Assembly: GCA_902769705.1 (NCBI GenBank)
Contig: CACXPX010000001.1
Location: forward strand, 105,738 to 169,737
DNA: 64,000 nt
Direction: 5' to 3'
From: an uncultured Prevotellaceae bacterium
GTDB taxonomy: Bacteria > Bacteroidota > Bacteroidia > Bacteroidales > Bacteroidaceae
Below are positions 26,596 through 36,221 of the stretch, piece after piece. Both the position numbers and the translations under genes were made by a program. A model generated the notes under the pieces. That model had not been told where the DNA came from and searched no databases. It was given only the letters and a program-made list of their open reading frames with translations. Numbering within the stretch: position 1 is the first letter of the stretch; every line of letters starts with the position of its first letter.

Positions 26596-29229
26596 TTATC
26601 GAACAATATATTTACGGCCTTTACTCAACAAGATGGTAGATGAGGCGTGACGAGGATTGACACGCCTTCCTTGCAAGTCGTAGCTGGGTTGGTTGTCGGT
26701 TGATAAGTGTTGGTTGTTTGTCGTTGGCTGTTGAATGTCAGCAGAGAAACCGACGTTTTCCACATCGATGGTATAGATGTTGAGTGAGAAGGGGGGCACT
26801 TGCAAGTTGAAATGGGATTCGTCGCCCTCTAATGTGACTTCTTGTGCCCCTGTAGGCTTGACACGTTCGGGATACACCATCGTGTTTTCGGTGGTTCCAT
26901 TGGCGGCAGCCAGCGTGTTGACGGTGGCATAGCCTGTTGTAGTCATGTTTTCAAGATGCACATTGACTTGTCTATTCTCCGCACTCGGGTTGGCAATCTT
27001 TATAATCAGTTTGTCTTCGTCCTCATTGAGTTGCACGCTTTGGTAGACGGCCTGAGCGGTAGGCATGATGGCTTCGTGGATGAGTTGGCCGTCTATGAAA
27101 CAACGTACTCGCACGCCCCTCACTTCTATGCGAATGTCGTACCACTTTCCGGTTTCGATGGAGCCCTTTGCTGATGCAATGGTTTGTTTGGTTCCGTTGT
27201 TGCAAACTTCGATGCCGTGTTGTGTGTTTCCCCATCCGCCGATGTTCCACCAGGCATAATTCTGGTTGTTGGCGTAGTTGAAGATGATGAGGAATCCTTC
27301 AGCGCCGTTGTCCTTTCGTGCACGTACCGTCAGGTCGAAGTCCTCTTCTGTAATTTGGGTTTTGTTGATGGCTGTGCAGTTGTCGGTTTGCAAGGTTTGC
27401 CTCAACGTTCCGCCACTGAGGAGCCATCGCCCGGTGCCGGTAGTCCATGCTGAGAGGTTACTTGAGAAATCGTCGCTTGTTATAATATCACCAACCGTAT
27501 TGGTGACAGCGAAATCATCGAAAGTAGCATTGGTGTTCCATGCGCCGATGCCCGTTTTCGTTGACGAGATAGTTGAGTTTCCAGTTTCTGTCCACAAGAG
27601 GTTTTGGTATCCCAAGTTGGTGGCCAGCATTTGTTGTACGTGGTATGAGGGCGTGACAAATGCGCTGTGACAATTGAAGTGAATCATGTCGTAAGGCCAT
27701 CGCGAGTCGGTTTCGTGCATGAAGATGGGCGCGAACGATGCCATGCGGCATACATCACTATTGCGTTCCATACCGAGCATGTAAACGGCTTCGCCTAATG
27801 CACTGTTCATGTTACCATATTGCCCATATGTTCCGCTTTCGTTAGCGGCATATTCTCCATTGTAAACACCGATGTCTCGACTATAGGTGTCGTATTTCCT
27901 ATAGTTGTTAATCATCCACGTGTAACTGCGGTAGTAATGCTCATCGACCAATTCAACAGGATATTTGTTTCGCCATGAGGGATTGTCGGTGCCCCATGCC
28001 TCCACGTTTCCAATGGTGATGATGTCGGGATATTTCTTTTTGATGGCCGTGTAGAACTTGTTGTAGCGCTCAGCGTATTGCTGGCTTTGCTGGGATGCGT
28101 TGGCCTGATAGTTCTCGTTTCCAATCTCTATGAACCGCAGGTTATAGGGGGCCGCATGTCCGTTGGTGATTCGGCGGCGTCCCCATGTGGTTGATGCGTC
28201 GCCGTTGGCGTATTCTATGGCATCGAGCGTGTTCTGTACAAGCGTGTCGACATCAGCCATTGGAACGGTATAACCATGTCCCAACCCTACGTTGACAACA
28301 AACATAGGTGCGGCACCAAGGTCTTCACACAGTTGCAGATATTCGTCGAATCCCAATCCGTCGCTCGACCGATAACCCCAGTTCACATTCTGGTGTCCAT
28401 TGCGTAGCTCAATAGGACCGATAGTCTTTTTCCATTGGAATGCATTCTCCAGTGCGTCGGTGCCTTCCACATAACAACCGCCAGGGAACCGAAGGAACGA
28501 AGGGTGCAGGTCGGCAAGCAGTTGGGCGAGGTCGGGCCGCATCCCGTTCTTGCGTCCGCGCCATGTATAGGGGAAGAGCGACACGACATCAACCATCAAG
28601 TGGCCATTGTTGGAGGTGAGTAAGGCAAACCGGCCACGCTTCACGCTTTCTGTGGCTCGAATGGTGGCGGTCAGTTTTGTCCATTGGCCGACAGGGACTT
28701 CGCCCTCGATAGAGGTTTCACCATAGATGGTCTGCCCGTCGGTACTAATCAGTTGGGCAACCAAACTACCCGTATATCCTTCGTTCATGGCTTTCACCCA
28801 TAGTGAGAGGGTATAGGTGGAGTCGGCATCGAAGCGCATACTCCAGAATCCTTTGTTAACAACACCCTGTAGCTGCGTTGGGGAGGCGTCGGTGGTGGTC
28901 AATAGCATGGAATGCTTCTGCACGTTGTTCATCAGACCGTCGGAAACCACCTGGGCAGTTGCTCCGTTGGTAGTAATCCAATTCTCAGGAATGGTTTGTT
29001 CAGTAGGATTGATGTCGTCTTCAAACGAGCGGTTGCGTATCAGTTCTGCATAGAGCCCGCCATCGCCGGCATGGTTGATTTCTTCGAAAAACAATCCGTA
29101 TTGCCAAGGGCTGATAAGAGGTCCTCGGCACTGTGCATCGATATTCATGACGACTTGCGCCCGTATGGGGAGAGTCGCCACTATTGCTATCATTGCAATA
29201 AGCAGTTTTGACAGAAAAGGTTTCGTCAT
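26596..29229 (-). CDS. Exported GH51 alpha-L-arabinofuranosidase
   Basis: The start at 29229 (MTKPFLSKLLIAMIAI, a signal peptide) is chosen because the upstream in-frame ATG lies before the TATCTTTG -7 element (29257-29250). It gives 877 residues. An N-terminal beta-sandwich is followed by the GH51 barrel with likely acid/base Glu372 in EIGNENYQ and nucleophile Glu456 in YNGEYAAN. A lectin-like beta domain (about 560-720, ISSDDFSSN...RCFIDGQL) is inserted before the final beta domain. Removal of arabinose from plant arabinan or arabinoxylan is expected. A heptamer tract (26687-26742) encodes QQPTTNNQHLSTDNQPS directly before the C-terminal tail YDLQGRRVNPRHASS. Confidence 0.93.
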   Translation of the reverse strand: MTKPFLSKLLIAMIAIVATLPIRAQVVMNIDAQCRGPLISPWQYGLFFEEINHAGDGGLYAELIRNRSFEDDINPTEQTIPENWITTNGATAQVVSDGLMNNVQKHSMLLTTTDASPTQLQGVVNKGFWSMRFDADSTYTLSLWVKAMNEGYTGSLVAQLISTDGQTIYGETSIEGEVPVGQWTKLTATIRATESVKRGRFALLTSNNGHLMVDVVSLFPYTWRGRKNGMRPDLAQLLADLHPSFLRFPGGCYVEGTDALENAFQWKKTIGPIELRNGHQNVNWGYRSSDGLGFDEYLQLCEDLGAAPMFVVNVGLGHGYTVPMADVDTLVQNTLDAIEYANGDASTTWGRRRITNGHAAPYNLRFIEIGNENYQANASQQSQQYAERYNKFYTAIKKKYPDIITIGNVEAWGTDNPSWRNKYPVELVDEHYYRSYTWMINNYRKYDTYSRDIGVYNGEYAANESGTYGQYGNMNSALGEAVYMLGMERNSDVCRMASFAPIFMHETDSRWPYDMIHFNCHSAFVTPSYHVQQMLATNLGYQNLLWTETGNSTISSTKTGIGAWNTNATFDDFAVTNTVGDIITSDDFSSNLSAWTTGTGRWLLSGGTLRQTLQTDNCTAINKTQITEEDFDLTVRARKDNGAEGFLIIFNYANNQNYAWWNIGGWGNTQHGIEVCNNGTKQTIASAKGSIETGKWYDIRIEVRGVRVRCFIDGQLIHEAIMPTAQAVYQSVQLNEDEDKLIIKIANPSAENRQVNVHLENMTTTGYATVNTLAAANGTTENTMVYPERVKPTGAQEVTLEGDESHFNLQVPPFSLNIYTIDVENVGFSADIQQPTTNNQHLSTDNQPSYDLQGRRVNPRHASSTILLSKGRKYIVR
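26687..26742 (-). repeat. In-frame heptamer tract before the GH51 tail
   Basis: On the plus strand the 7-bp units are GGTTGGT, TGTCGGT, TGATAAG, TGTTGGT, TGTTTGT, CGTTGGC, TGTTGAA, TGTCAGC: a degenerate form of the TGTTGGG family. The tract forms the linker between the last domain and the YDLQGRR tail. Confidence 0.65.
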
Positions 29230-29294
29230 GGTGTGATGGTTATTTTTTGCAAAGATAGTAAAAATATTTGAAAGATGCACTATGAATGATGCAT

Positions 29295-31388
29295 TTATTT
29301 CTCTATTCTGATGCGGGCATCGACAGCGGTGATGGTTTCTGTATCAGCGAGCAGTGGGTTGATGTCGATTTCCTTGATTTCGGTGGCGAAACGGAGGAGT
29401 GTGGACAGGCGGACGATGATTTCGGCAAAGCGCTGGATGTTTATTCCTTGTTGGCCGCGTGTGCCCTTCAGAATCTTATAGCCTCGAAGCGAGTTAATCA
29501 TGGAGTAGGCTTCGGGATAAGAGAGTGGGGCAAGTCCGCTCGAAACGTCTTTGAGCACTTCGACAAAGATACCACCAAGTCCGCAGAGAACAACGTGTCC
29601 GAAGCGTTGCTCGTATTTTGCTCCGATGAAGAGTTCTGTACCCTTGAGCATCTTTTGCACCATCACGCTTGTGGCATCTTGTATCTTCATCATTCGTTGG
29701 AATTCCAATTGAAGGTGTTGGGCACTGCGGATGTTGAGTGCCACTCCGCCCACATCGCTTTTGTGGATGGGCCCCACGACCTTGGCTACAACGGGATAGC
29801 CAATGCGGTCGGCAAAGGCGGTGAGTTCTTCTACAGATGCCGACACCATCTCGGGAACCATTGGAATCTTTGCACACGAGAGCAGCTCGCGTACCATATC
29901 GGGTGGAAGATAACCTCCGTTTTCATCTGTGGCAGGCAGGCGTTCGATGATGTTCCTGATTTTGGGAACATCAACACCGAAGAGTTCCACCTCAGGCGGT
30001 GCAGGTTGTGGTGTGCGCATAATTTGCGTGAGAGCAGTGGCAAGGGTGACCTCATCGCTGAAGTTGACATGGCCTTTGCCAAGGAATTCTTCCACTTCGG
30101 CTTCTGCTGTATGCAACGAGGGCAGGATGGGGAAAATGGGTTTCCGGCATTCTAGTATCTTCTGATGAAGCACTTCGTAGGCATCATAGAGCGTGACAAG
30201 TCCTGGTGTCCCGAAGATGACGAAGATGGCATCGATGCCTTCAAAACGGTTTTCGCAGTAGTCGATGGCGATGCTAAGTTGTTCGGGGGTTCCTGTTGCC
30301 AGAATGTCGATGGGGTTGGAAACGGAGGCACCGGGAAACAGCTTTGTCTTCAGTTCTTCAGCGGCTTCTCCCTCAATCTTGGGAACGTTGAGGCCGCCTT
30401 TCGAAAGAGCGTCGGTCAACATCACGCCTGGTCCTCCTGCATGAGTGACAATAGCGAAATTCCTCAGTTGCTGGGTGTTGGCAGAAGGGTGCTGGTTGAT
30501 GGCCGTGAAGATGCAACCCACGGTGGTGAGTTCCTCTCGGGAGAAGCAACGCACGATACCTGCTTTACGGAACAAAGCTTCAACAGCAGAGTCGCTACTG
30601 GCAATGGCACCAGTATGACTGGATGCCGCACGGCTTCCACTTTCGCTGGAACCTGCCTTGATGGCGGCAATGCGACATCCTTTGCGAATGAGCGAAGCTG
30701 CATGGAACAACAATTTGTCAGGATTCGCAATGTTCTCGATATAAAGTAGCTTTACAGGCGAAGAGGTCGTGGCATCATAGTTCTCGTCCATATACTGCAG
30801 CACGTCCTCAATGCCAATCTGCTTGCCGTTACCGATGCTCCACACAGAGCGGAACTGCAATCCCTTGATGACTGCTGACTCAAGGATGAATACGGCAGTA
30901 GCACCCGAGCCGCTGATGAAGTCAACCCCTTGCGGATGAAGTTGCGGGATGGGCTTGGTGAAGACGCTGTGGTGCCAGGCATTGAGCATGCCGATGCAGT
31001 TGGGGCCGATGAGCGCACATCCATATCGCTCACATGTATCAAGGATGCGCTGTTCGAGTGCGGCACCGGCTTGGGTCTCTTCGCCAAAACCGGCAGAGAT
31101 GATGATGAAAGCGCGAACTCCTTTTTCGGCTGCCAGCATGTCGACATAGTCGGGGCAGAAACGGGCTGCGACAACAAGGATAGCCAGCTCGGTGTCGGGG
31201 ATGTCTTTGGCATCGTGATAGGCTTTGATGCCTTGAATCTCTTCTTCTTTTGGATTCACGACACGCAACTGGCCTTGATAGCCACCGCTAATGAGGTTTC
31301 TGACGATGGCACCGCCAGGCTTATGTGTGTTGTTAGAGCCGCCGATGACGACGATGCTCTCTGGTTTTAGCAATTGTCGGTTAATCAT
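29295..31388 (-). CDS. ADP-forming acetyl/acyl-CoA synthetase (fused subunits)
   Basis: The start at 31388 (MINRQLLKPESIVVIGGSNN) gives 697 residues. The CoA-binding Rossmann domain (about 1-130), the succinyl-CoA-ligase-like domain with the phosphohistidine SSHTGAIASSDSAVEALFRKAG (His259), and a C-terminal ATP-grasp domain (about 480-697) are all in one chain, as in acyl-CoA synthetases (ADP-forming). It interconverts acyl-CoA, ADP and phosphate with acid, CoA and ATP, and could yield ATP from fermentation end products. A heptamer tract (30464-30505) encodes AINQHPSANTQQL between domains. GH51 lies 65 bp downstream on the same strand. Confidence 0.92.
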   Translation of the reverse strand: MINRQLLKPESIVVIGGSNNTHKPGGAIVRNLISGGYQGQLRVVNPKEEEIQGIKAYHDAKDIPDTELAILVVAARFCPDYVDMLAAEKGVRAFIIISAGFGEETQAGAALEQRILDTCERYGCALIGPNCIGMLNAWHHSVFTKPIPQLHPQGVDFISGSGATAVFILESAVIKGLQFRSVWSIGNGKQIGIEDVLQYMDENYDATTSSPVKLLYIENIANPDKLLFHAASLIRKGCRIAAIKAGSSESGSRAASSHTGAIASSDSAVEALFRKAGIVRCFSREELTTVGCIFTAINQHPSANTQQLRNFAIVTHAGGPGVMLTDALSKGGLNVPKIEGEAAEELKTKLFPGASVSNPIDILATGTPEQLSIAIDYCENRFEGIDAIFVIFGTPGLVTLYDAYEVLHQKILECRKPIFPILPSLHTAEAEVEEFLGKGHVNFSDEVTLATALTQIMRTPQPAPPEVELFGVDVPKIRNIIERLPATDENGGYLPPDMVRELLSCAKIPMVPEMVSASVEELTAFADRIGYPVVAKVVGPIHKSDVGGVALNIRSAQHLQLEFQRMMKIQDATSVMVQKMLKGTELFIGAKYEQRFGHVVLCGLGGIFVEVLKDVSSGLAPLSYPEAYSMINSLRGYKILKGTRGQQGINIQRFAEIIVRLSTLLRFATEIKEIDINPLLADTETITAVDARIRIEK
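30464..30505 (-). repeat. In-frame heptamer tract in the acyl-CoA synthetase gene
   Basis: Plus-strand units CAGTTGC, TGGGTGT, TGGCAGA, AGGGTGC, TGGTTGA, TGGCCGT. On the coding strand this is the C/A-rich CCCAACA family, as in the other coding tracts. Confidence 0.6.
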
Positions 31389-31419
31389 ATGGATATAGAT
31401 AATATTCTTTTTTACGCAA

Positions 31420-31449
31420 ACTCCCAATAACTCCTGCTAACTTCTGCTC
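31420..31449. repeat. Decamer repeat between two minus-strand genes
   Basis: Three 10-bp units, AACTCCCAAT, AACTCCTGCT and AACTTCTGCT, lie in the gap between the 690-residue exported protein gene and the acyl-CoA synthetase gene. Confidence 0.6.
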
Positions 31450-31452
31450 ATT

Positions 31453-33525
31453 CTATTGATATTGTTTCTTGAATTGTATGACAACATCGCATTTGCTAAC
31501 GTATTCAGCAGTCTTGCCCGGGTTGGAACGTTCGAGGTCGACCAACCTCTTTAGAGCTTTGTATTGTGTACTTGCAGGGTTGGTCTTGTATACCCAATCG
31601 TTGCTGCTGCTATCCCACTCACCTTTGCGCCAAGGTTCTGTAGGGATAAAGGCGAGTCCGTAGTATGCCTTTTCCTTCATCTGGAAATCCTTGCTCTCGG
31701 CAGCTTTCTGCAGATAGCGTTCGCAGCAAGCCAGGAAGTCTTTCTCACCGACGCGCAATGTGTCATATGTGCTGCTGGCATAATGGGTGAGGAACCAGCA
31801 GTCGCCTTTATGGCTGGCTTGATAGTTGCGTATGGCGTACTCATAAGCTAGTTTTGCAGCGGCCTCTTTGTTGGCGATGGCGAGCTTTGTTTCCAAATCA
31901 ATCATCTCGTGGGCGAAATCGATTTTCTTGTTCGATGTGAGAATTACTTTGGGTTCTTCTTCCCACGAACTCTCCCGTTGGAAATTTCTCCACGGCTCCA
32001 CGGAATAAGAACGTGTACCCATGTAGGGGTTGATGTTTTGCTGGTTGAGGAATGCAAGGGGCACCTTTTCCAAGAATTTGATGGCTGTCGGCCAGTCGCC
32101 AAGTGCCATATATTTGGTTCCCACAAAGTCGTTCATGAAGTCTTCCGACTTGTAAGCGCGCTCGTGCAACCACTTCTCAAGTTTCCCCTTCGGATTGCCC
32201 TGAATGAAAGATTGATAGGCAAGTGCATCATCGACATCTCCATTGTTGAGGTACGAATAGAAATTGCTGCTATAGACGCTGCCAACATTCTCCAACTCGC
32301 TTGACGGTGGGTCGATGAGCGAAAAGAATGCAGTAGCAATTTCGTTGCGATGGGCTTTTTTGTAGTGCGTGGCGATGGGTTGGAAGACCATTCTGTCGAA
32401 CACTTCCGAATAGTGGTTGTAACTCCAGTAGGTATTCCATTCTCCGTTGGTGGATTCCTCTTTTGCCTTTTCCGTGAGCCACTGCATTTCGTTGCACAGG
32501 AAATCGTCGAACGAAGGAGAGTCAATGGCGTTGCTGGCTGTGATGAACAGGCGGATGACGCGAGCGTTGTCGCGCATTCTGTCGGTGCCTTCCATTTCCA
32601 GTGCCTTTTTGCTTTTCGTCTCTGCCAGTTGCTTGTTGCCGAACATGAATTCCAACCAAGCCGATGCAGTCTTCCAAAGGGCGGGCGTCTGTGTCTTCCC
32701 TTCGGCCACAGCACGCTCTGCAAGTGCGATGAAGTCAGCCACTTCTTTCTTGTATTCTGAGCTTACACCGTCGTCATTCCATTTCGATTGGTCGAGTGTC
32801 TCCTGTGAATCGTTTACAAATTCTTGAACGAGATAAGGTAGTGCTGGCGAGTTGGGCGACTCGGCGTAGAGTTTGCTGATGCCCTTCACGTTCCAGATGT
32901 CCCACATGCACCACCGAACACTCTCCATGTCGTTCAGTTCGGCATAGATGTCGAGTGCCTCGTCACGTCGTCCTTGTTTCACCAATGCGCCGGCATAGAT
33001 GTCTTTCATCATGTCTTTGTACACACTGTTAGGATATTGGTCGGCAACGGTGGATGTCCAGAATGCGATATTGTCTGCATGACGACCCAGCAACATGTTG
33101 GCTCGCATGTGGAGCAATGCGTTCTGGCTGCGCAATCGGGTTTTCAGCTTTTGTGAAGTGACTTGGCGGATGTTTTTGAGTTTGGTGTCCATGTCCATCT
33201 TCTCTTCCTCGGTGGGATAGTTCCATGTTTCGCTCTGTCTCTCACAAATGTTGAGATAAATGTCAAGCAGCGTCAGGTATTCGGCCATCTGCGTGTCGCC
33301 CTTTCGCTTGGCGAAGGCCAGCAGTTTGTCGTGGTCGTATTCTTTCACCTCTCCGTTGGTGTATGCGTCCCAATTGCTGTTGATGCGGTCGATAAATTGG
33401 TTTTGCATAAGAGCGCGATTGTAGACGCTGAAGAGGTAGTAGTTGTGTGTGGGTCCCCACCCGCATGCCAATGCTTTTCCTGCCAACAGCAAGATGAGCA
33501 GGCTAGTGGCTAAAAATCTTTTCAT
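31453..33525 (-). CDS. Large exported helical-repeat protein, function unknown
   Basis: The 690-residue protein has a signal peptide (MKRFLATSLLILLLAGKALA) followed by CGWGPTHNYYLFSVYNR. The rest is rich in aromatic and charged residues with many TPR-like helical pairs (for example YAGALVKQGRRDEALDIYAELND), suggesting an alpha-solenoid in the periplasm or on the outer membrane. I do not recognise the family. Its start overlaps the end of the upstream lipoprotein gene by 23 bp, so translation is probably coupled and the products may work together. Confidence 0.8.
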   Translation of the reverse strand: MKRFLATSLLILLLAGKALACGWGPTHNYYLFSVYNRALMQNQFIDRINSNWDAYTNGEVKEYDHDKLLAFAKRKGDTQMAEYLTLLDIYLNICERQSETWNYPTEEEKMDMDTKLKNIRQVTSQKLKTRLRSQNALLHMRANMLLGRHADNIAFWTSTVADQYPNSVYKDMMKDIYAGALVKQGRRDEALDIYAELNDMESVRWCMWDIWNVKGISKLYAESPNSPALPYLVQEFVNDSQETLDQSKWNDDGVSSEYKKEVADFIALAERAVAEGKTQTPALWKTASAWLEFMFGNKQLAETKSKKALEMEGTDRMRDNARVIRLFITASNAIDSPSFDDFLCNEMQWLTEKAKEESTNGEWNTYWSYNHYSEVFDRMVFQPIATHYKKAHRNEIATAFFSLIDPPSSELENVGSVYSSNFYSYLNNGDVDDALAYQSFIQGNPKGKLEKWLHERAYKSEDFMNDFVGTKYMALGDWPTAIKFLEKVPLAFLNQQNINPYMGTRSYSVEPWRNFQRESSWEEEPKVILTSNKKIDFAHEMIDLETKLAIANKEAAAKLAYEYAIRNYQASHKGDCWFLTHYASSTYDTLRVGEKDFLACCERYLQKAAESKDFQMKEKAYYGLAFIPTEPWRKGEWDSSSNDWVYKTNPASTQYKALKRLVDLERSNPGKTAEYVSKCDVVIQFKKQYQ

Positions 33526-34570
33526 AATCTTCGTGTTTATAGTGATTTAGACTTTGTTTGTCAAGATGATACAATATGACTCGGTTGTTGATGCCGCTCC
33601 GATGTTTCTCCACGGCGTTCTTCACCTTCAGTATGTCGCTGATGTCGCATTGCCAGTGGCGAATGGTGTCGCCCACATGCAGGTGAATGCCAGCAGCGTC
33701 TCTTCCTAATGTTGTGGGCAATGTACGACTTGCCAGTACCAAGTATTTGCCGTCCTCCAATGGCTTGTATAGCGTTGTGTCTTCCAGCGAATGACCATAG
33801 AGCAAGTGGCGTAGCGTCTGGTGTTGGGTGTTGGGTGTTAGCTGTTGGGACTCGTTTCCATAGAGCGCCACCCAGTCGAAGATGGGATAGGCTGCGCAAA
33901 GGGGTAGGGGATAGTCGTCCAGTTTCTTCAGGAACGGTGCTACATCCTCGATGCTCAAGATGGGGTTTCGCCCATTCGGATTGGCAACATTGCCCGTGTT
34001 ATAAACCATCAGTGCACCATAGTCTACAGGTGGTGGTGGCATGGATAGTTGGTGTAGGCGTATGGTGGCCGATAGGCGTATGCCCTTTGGTTGCAGTTCG
34101 TTGCGCATCTCGTTGAGAAATGCATAGAAGCGTTCACGAGAACGATGCGTGTAGTCGCAGTCGATTTGTATTTCCTTGACGTTGCCGCGATGATGCGTTT
34201 GGTTCATTTGCAAGATGCGTGCCACCAATTTCTGCGCGATACTGTCCATGTTGTGCTGCAGACAGTTCTCCACGATGAAGACTGTGGGGATGATCTCTAT
34301 GCCTTCGAGCGTGTCGGTTGTGAAACTAACGGTAGCATTGGGCATCACTTGCCCTGTTTCGTTGACGGTGACATCGAAATAGCGAAGGTAGATTTTCGAG
34401 ATGTCGTGAGTGCGCAAGAATGCTGCCTCTTCTTCGCTTAGACGGAAGTCGGTGCGCCAGAAGTACATAGCACGAGCCGCCTCGACATTCTTTGCCGATT
34501 GTCGGGTGCATGCTGTGAGTGCCAAGAGCACAAGCAACGCAGAGCTGATATGTGATAACCGCTTTTCCAT
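33503..34570 (-). CDS. Lipoprotein with barrel-like body, function unknown
   Basis: The 355-residue protein has a lipobox in LLVLLALTACTRQS (about C21). The body reads like a TIM barrel (DISKIYLRYFDV, EIIPTVFIVENC, NVKEIQIDCDYTHRSRERFYAFLNEM, GALMVYNTGN), reminiscent of glycosidase-like proteins, but no catalytic pair is certain. The promoter at 34609-34578 places transcription start at the ATG, implying a leaderless mRNA. A heptamer tract (33822-33849) inserts QQLTPNTQHQT. The gene overlaps the next one by 23 bp. Confidence 0.8.
   Translation of the reverse strand: MEKRLSHISSALLVLLALTACTRQSAKNVEAARAMYFWRTDFRLSEEEAAFLRTHDISKIYLRYFDVTVNETGQVMPNATVSFTTDTLEGIEIIPTVFIVENCLQHNMDSIAQKLVARILQMNQTHHRGNVKEIQIDCDYTHRSRERFYAFLNEMRNELQPKGIRLSATIRLHQLSMPPPPVDYGALMVYNTGNVANPNGRNPILSIEDVAPFLKKLDDYPLPLCAAYPIFDWVALYGNESQQLTPNTQHQTLRHLLYGHSLEDTTLYKPLEDGKYLVLASRTLPTTLGRDAAGIHLHVGDTIRHWQCDISDILKVKNAVEKHRSGINNRVILYHLDKQSLNHYKHEDYEKIFSH
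33822..33849 (-). repeat. In-frame heptamer tract (TGTTGGG)x4 in the lipoprotein gene
   Basis: Plus-strand units TGTTGGG, TGTTGGG, TGTTAGC, TGTTGGG. On the coding strand these read CCCAACA and encode LTPNTQHQ. Confidence 0.85.
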
Positions 34571-34577
34571 CTGATTG

Positions 34578-34609
34578 CAAAAGTAAGCAATATTCCAACA
34601 ACCTCCAAA
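34578..34609 (-). promoter_or_regulatory. Promoter giving a probable leaderless lipoprotein mRNA
   Basis: On the minus strand: TTTG at 34609-34606, a 20-bp spacer, TACTTTTG at 34585-34578. The start expected about 7 nt on is 34571, next to the ATG at 34570. Confidence 0.75.
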
Positions 34610-34623
34610 TTATTTTGAACAAA

Positions 34624-34669
34624 AAGAAGACCTTTCCGCAACAATCTTATATTGCGAAAAGGTCTTCTT
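34624..34669 (-). terminator. Terminator after the small peptide gene
   Basis: AAGAAGACCTTTCCGCAA and TTGCGAAAAGGTCTTCTT form a stem of about 18 bp with one mismatch. On the minus strand it is followed by TTTTGTTC. It ends the transcript of the cohesin-like protein and small peptide genes. Confidence 0.85.
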
Positions 34670-34689
34670 GGTTGAATGGTGACGGAGAA

Positions 34690-34875
34690 TTATTTATCCC
34701 ACACGTTGAAGTCGCTGGTCATAGGTTTGGATAGAACTTCGTCTCCTTCTTCATCTCCAATTTTAGGACCGCCTTCAGTTTTTTTATACCATTCGAGGCT
34801 TTCTCCAGCCATCAGACTTTCAACTTCTATCTCCTTTACCTTGATGGTGGGTATGATATAATACTTCTTTTCCAT
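34690..34875 (-). CDS. Small conserved-type peptide, LMAGES motif
   Basis: The peptide has 61 residues from the ATG at 34875 (an in-frame ATG two codons upstream is also possible). It begins EKKYYIIPTIKVKEIEVESL, then LMAGES, an acidic middle and an end SDFNVWDK. I recall many Prevotella and Bacteroides short proteins with the same plan (PxIxVxEIExExLMA, acidic variable part, aromatic end), with no known function. It lies 40 bp after the cohesin-like exported protein gene and just before a strong terminator, so it is co-transcribed. It has no obvious signal peptide. Confidence 0.65.
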   Translation of the reverse strand: MEKKYYIIPTIKVKEIEVESLMAGESLEWYKKTEGGPKIGDEEGDEVLSKPMTSDFNVWDK

Positions 34876-34915
34876 AATCATAGTCTCCTTTATACCTTAT
34901 TATTATATTTATAAG

Positions 34916-36145
34916 TTATTTCACAACCACTTTCTTTCCGTTCTTGATATAAACACCCTTCATAGTGGTCTTCTGAACTTTCTGTCCACCCAAGGTGTAG
35001 ATGTCGCCCTCTTCCTCAGCCAAATCCAAGGCATCGATGCTTGTAGCTGTGTCGTCGAATACAATCATCTTTGCGCCGTCAGCGCTGGTCATATAGGCTT
35101 TATACTGAGGAATCACAAAACCGTCACTCACAGGATAGAAGGCGGTCTTGCCACTCTTCTTGGCTAAAGCATAGAAATCATCATTTTTTCCTACGGTTAT
35201 ACCACCTTTATCTCCATAGGTTCCTAAAAGTTTGTTACCTGAGATGGGATCCATAGGATCATCATCTTCTTCATAATTGATTGTTTCTGGGTGTACAAGT
35301 CCTGCACTTCCTTTGATAATAACACCTGTACCAGCAGGAATCTGCTTGCCAATAGAAGTCAAGTGTAACCACCCATTAGCGGGGGCATCTTTGGCAACGT
35401 AAACATCTTCCACATTTGTATCATTCGATAAATCTACGTCACGGGGCCAACTGAATGTACCGTAACCATCTGCACCAACCTTTGCATTGATTTGAATCGT
35501 GAAATTGGAATCTTTAATGGGACAATTTGAACCTGTGACAGTTGCTGTACCACCAGTATTATCAACGCTATTTGAAACGATTGCATTCTTAATATAAGCA
35601 GGATACGTACCTGTGCTCGCATCGTCTTTAGCAATGAGTCTAACTTTAAATATCCATTTTTGGCTATTATCGAATGCACCACCGCCAGTATTAGTGTTGG
35701 TTATTCTTTTATTATCCATGTTGAATGCAATGAAACGATATGCACCATCAGCTTGTTGGGCGCACTTTGTTGTCCAATATTGAGGTTGATTATCCTTCGT
35801 GTATGGCTTAAATCTGTCAGTTGTGTTTGCTTTCCAATCTTGAACTTCTTCAGTTACCCAATCTTCTTCATCATAGTCCCAATATTTGTTCTCATAAGTT
35901 CTCAATTCAACTCCTTCCGGCAAATACAAGTCAAATTGCAATGCACACCATCGATTTTCAATTTCTAAATTGATGGAAACAAATCCTTCTTCACTGTCTG
36001 ATGCATAATCTACGACGCCTGCCACGATAGCTTTGTCACCAGTACAGTCTTCGATTTGGATGTAATCAGTCGTGGTTTCTTGGGCATAAGTAAAGCCCGT
36101 CGTTGTAAGCAGCAATGCGCTTAACAAAAGTTTTTTGATACTCAT
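34916..36145 (-). CDS. Exported protein with cohesin-like domain and sorting-type tail
   Basis: The 409-residue protein has a signal peptide (MSIKKLLLSALLLTTTGFTYAQ). Residues about 35-215 resemble a cohesin-type beta-sandwich: EGFVSINLEIENRWCALQFD followed by LYLPEGVEL, then a later strand KWIFKVRLIAKDDASTGTYP. A second beta domain (about 225-370) follows. The C-terminus, YTLGGQKVQKTTMKGVYIKN ending GKKVVVK, is the tail shared by several exported proteins in this window. Dockerin-bearing proteins are encoded a few kilobases away, so binding between them is possible but unproven. It has a perfect promoter (36252-36222) and a leader of about 70 nt. Confidence 0.78.
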   Translation of the reverse strand: MSIKKLLLSALLLTTTGFTYAQETTTDYIQIEDCTGDKAIVAGVVDYASDSEEGFVSINLEIENRWCALQFDLYLPEGVELRTYENKYWDYDEEDWVTEEVQDWKANTTDRFKPYTKDNQPQYWTTKCAQQADGAYRFIAFNMDNKRITNTNTGGGAFDNSQKWIFKVRLIAKDDASTGTYPAYIKNAIVSNSVDNTGGTATVTGSNCPIKDSNFTIQINAKVGADGYGTFSWPRDVDLSNDTNVEDVYVAKDAPANGWLHLTSIGKQIPAGTGVIIKGSAGLVHPETINYEEDDDPMDPISGNKLLGTYGDKGGITVGKNDDFYALAKKSGKTAFYPVSDGFVIPQYKAYMTSADGAKMIVFDDTATSIDALDLAEEEGDIYTLGGQKVQKTTMKGVYIKNGKKVVVK

Positions 36146-36221
36146 AATCTTTTATGTTTTATTGTTTATTTTTTAGCGTATATTACTCCACATATGTATA
36201 TACTTACAGTATATGGACATG

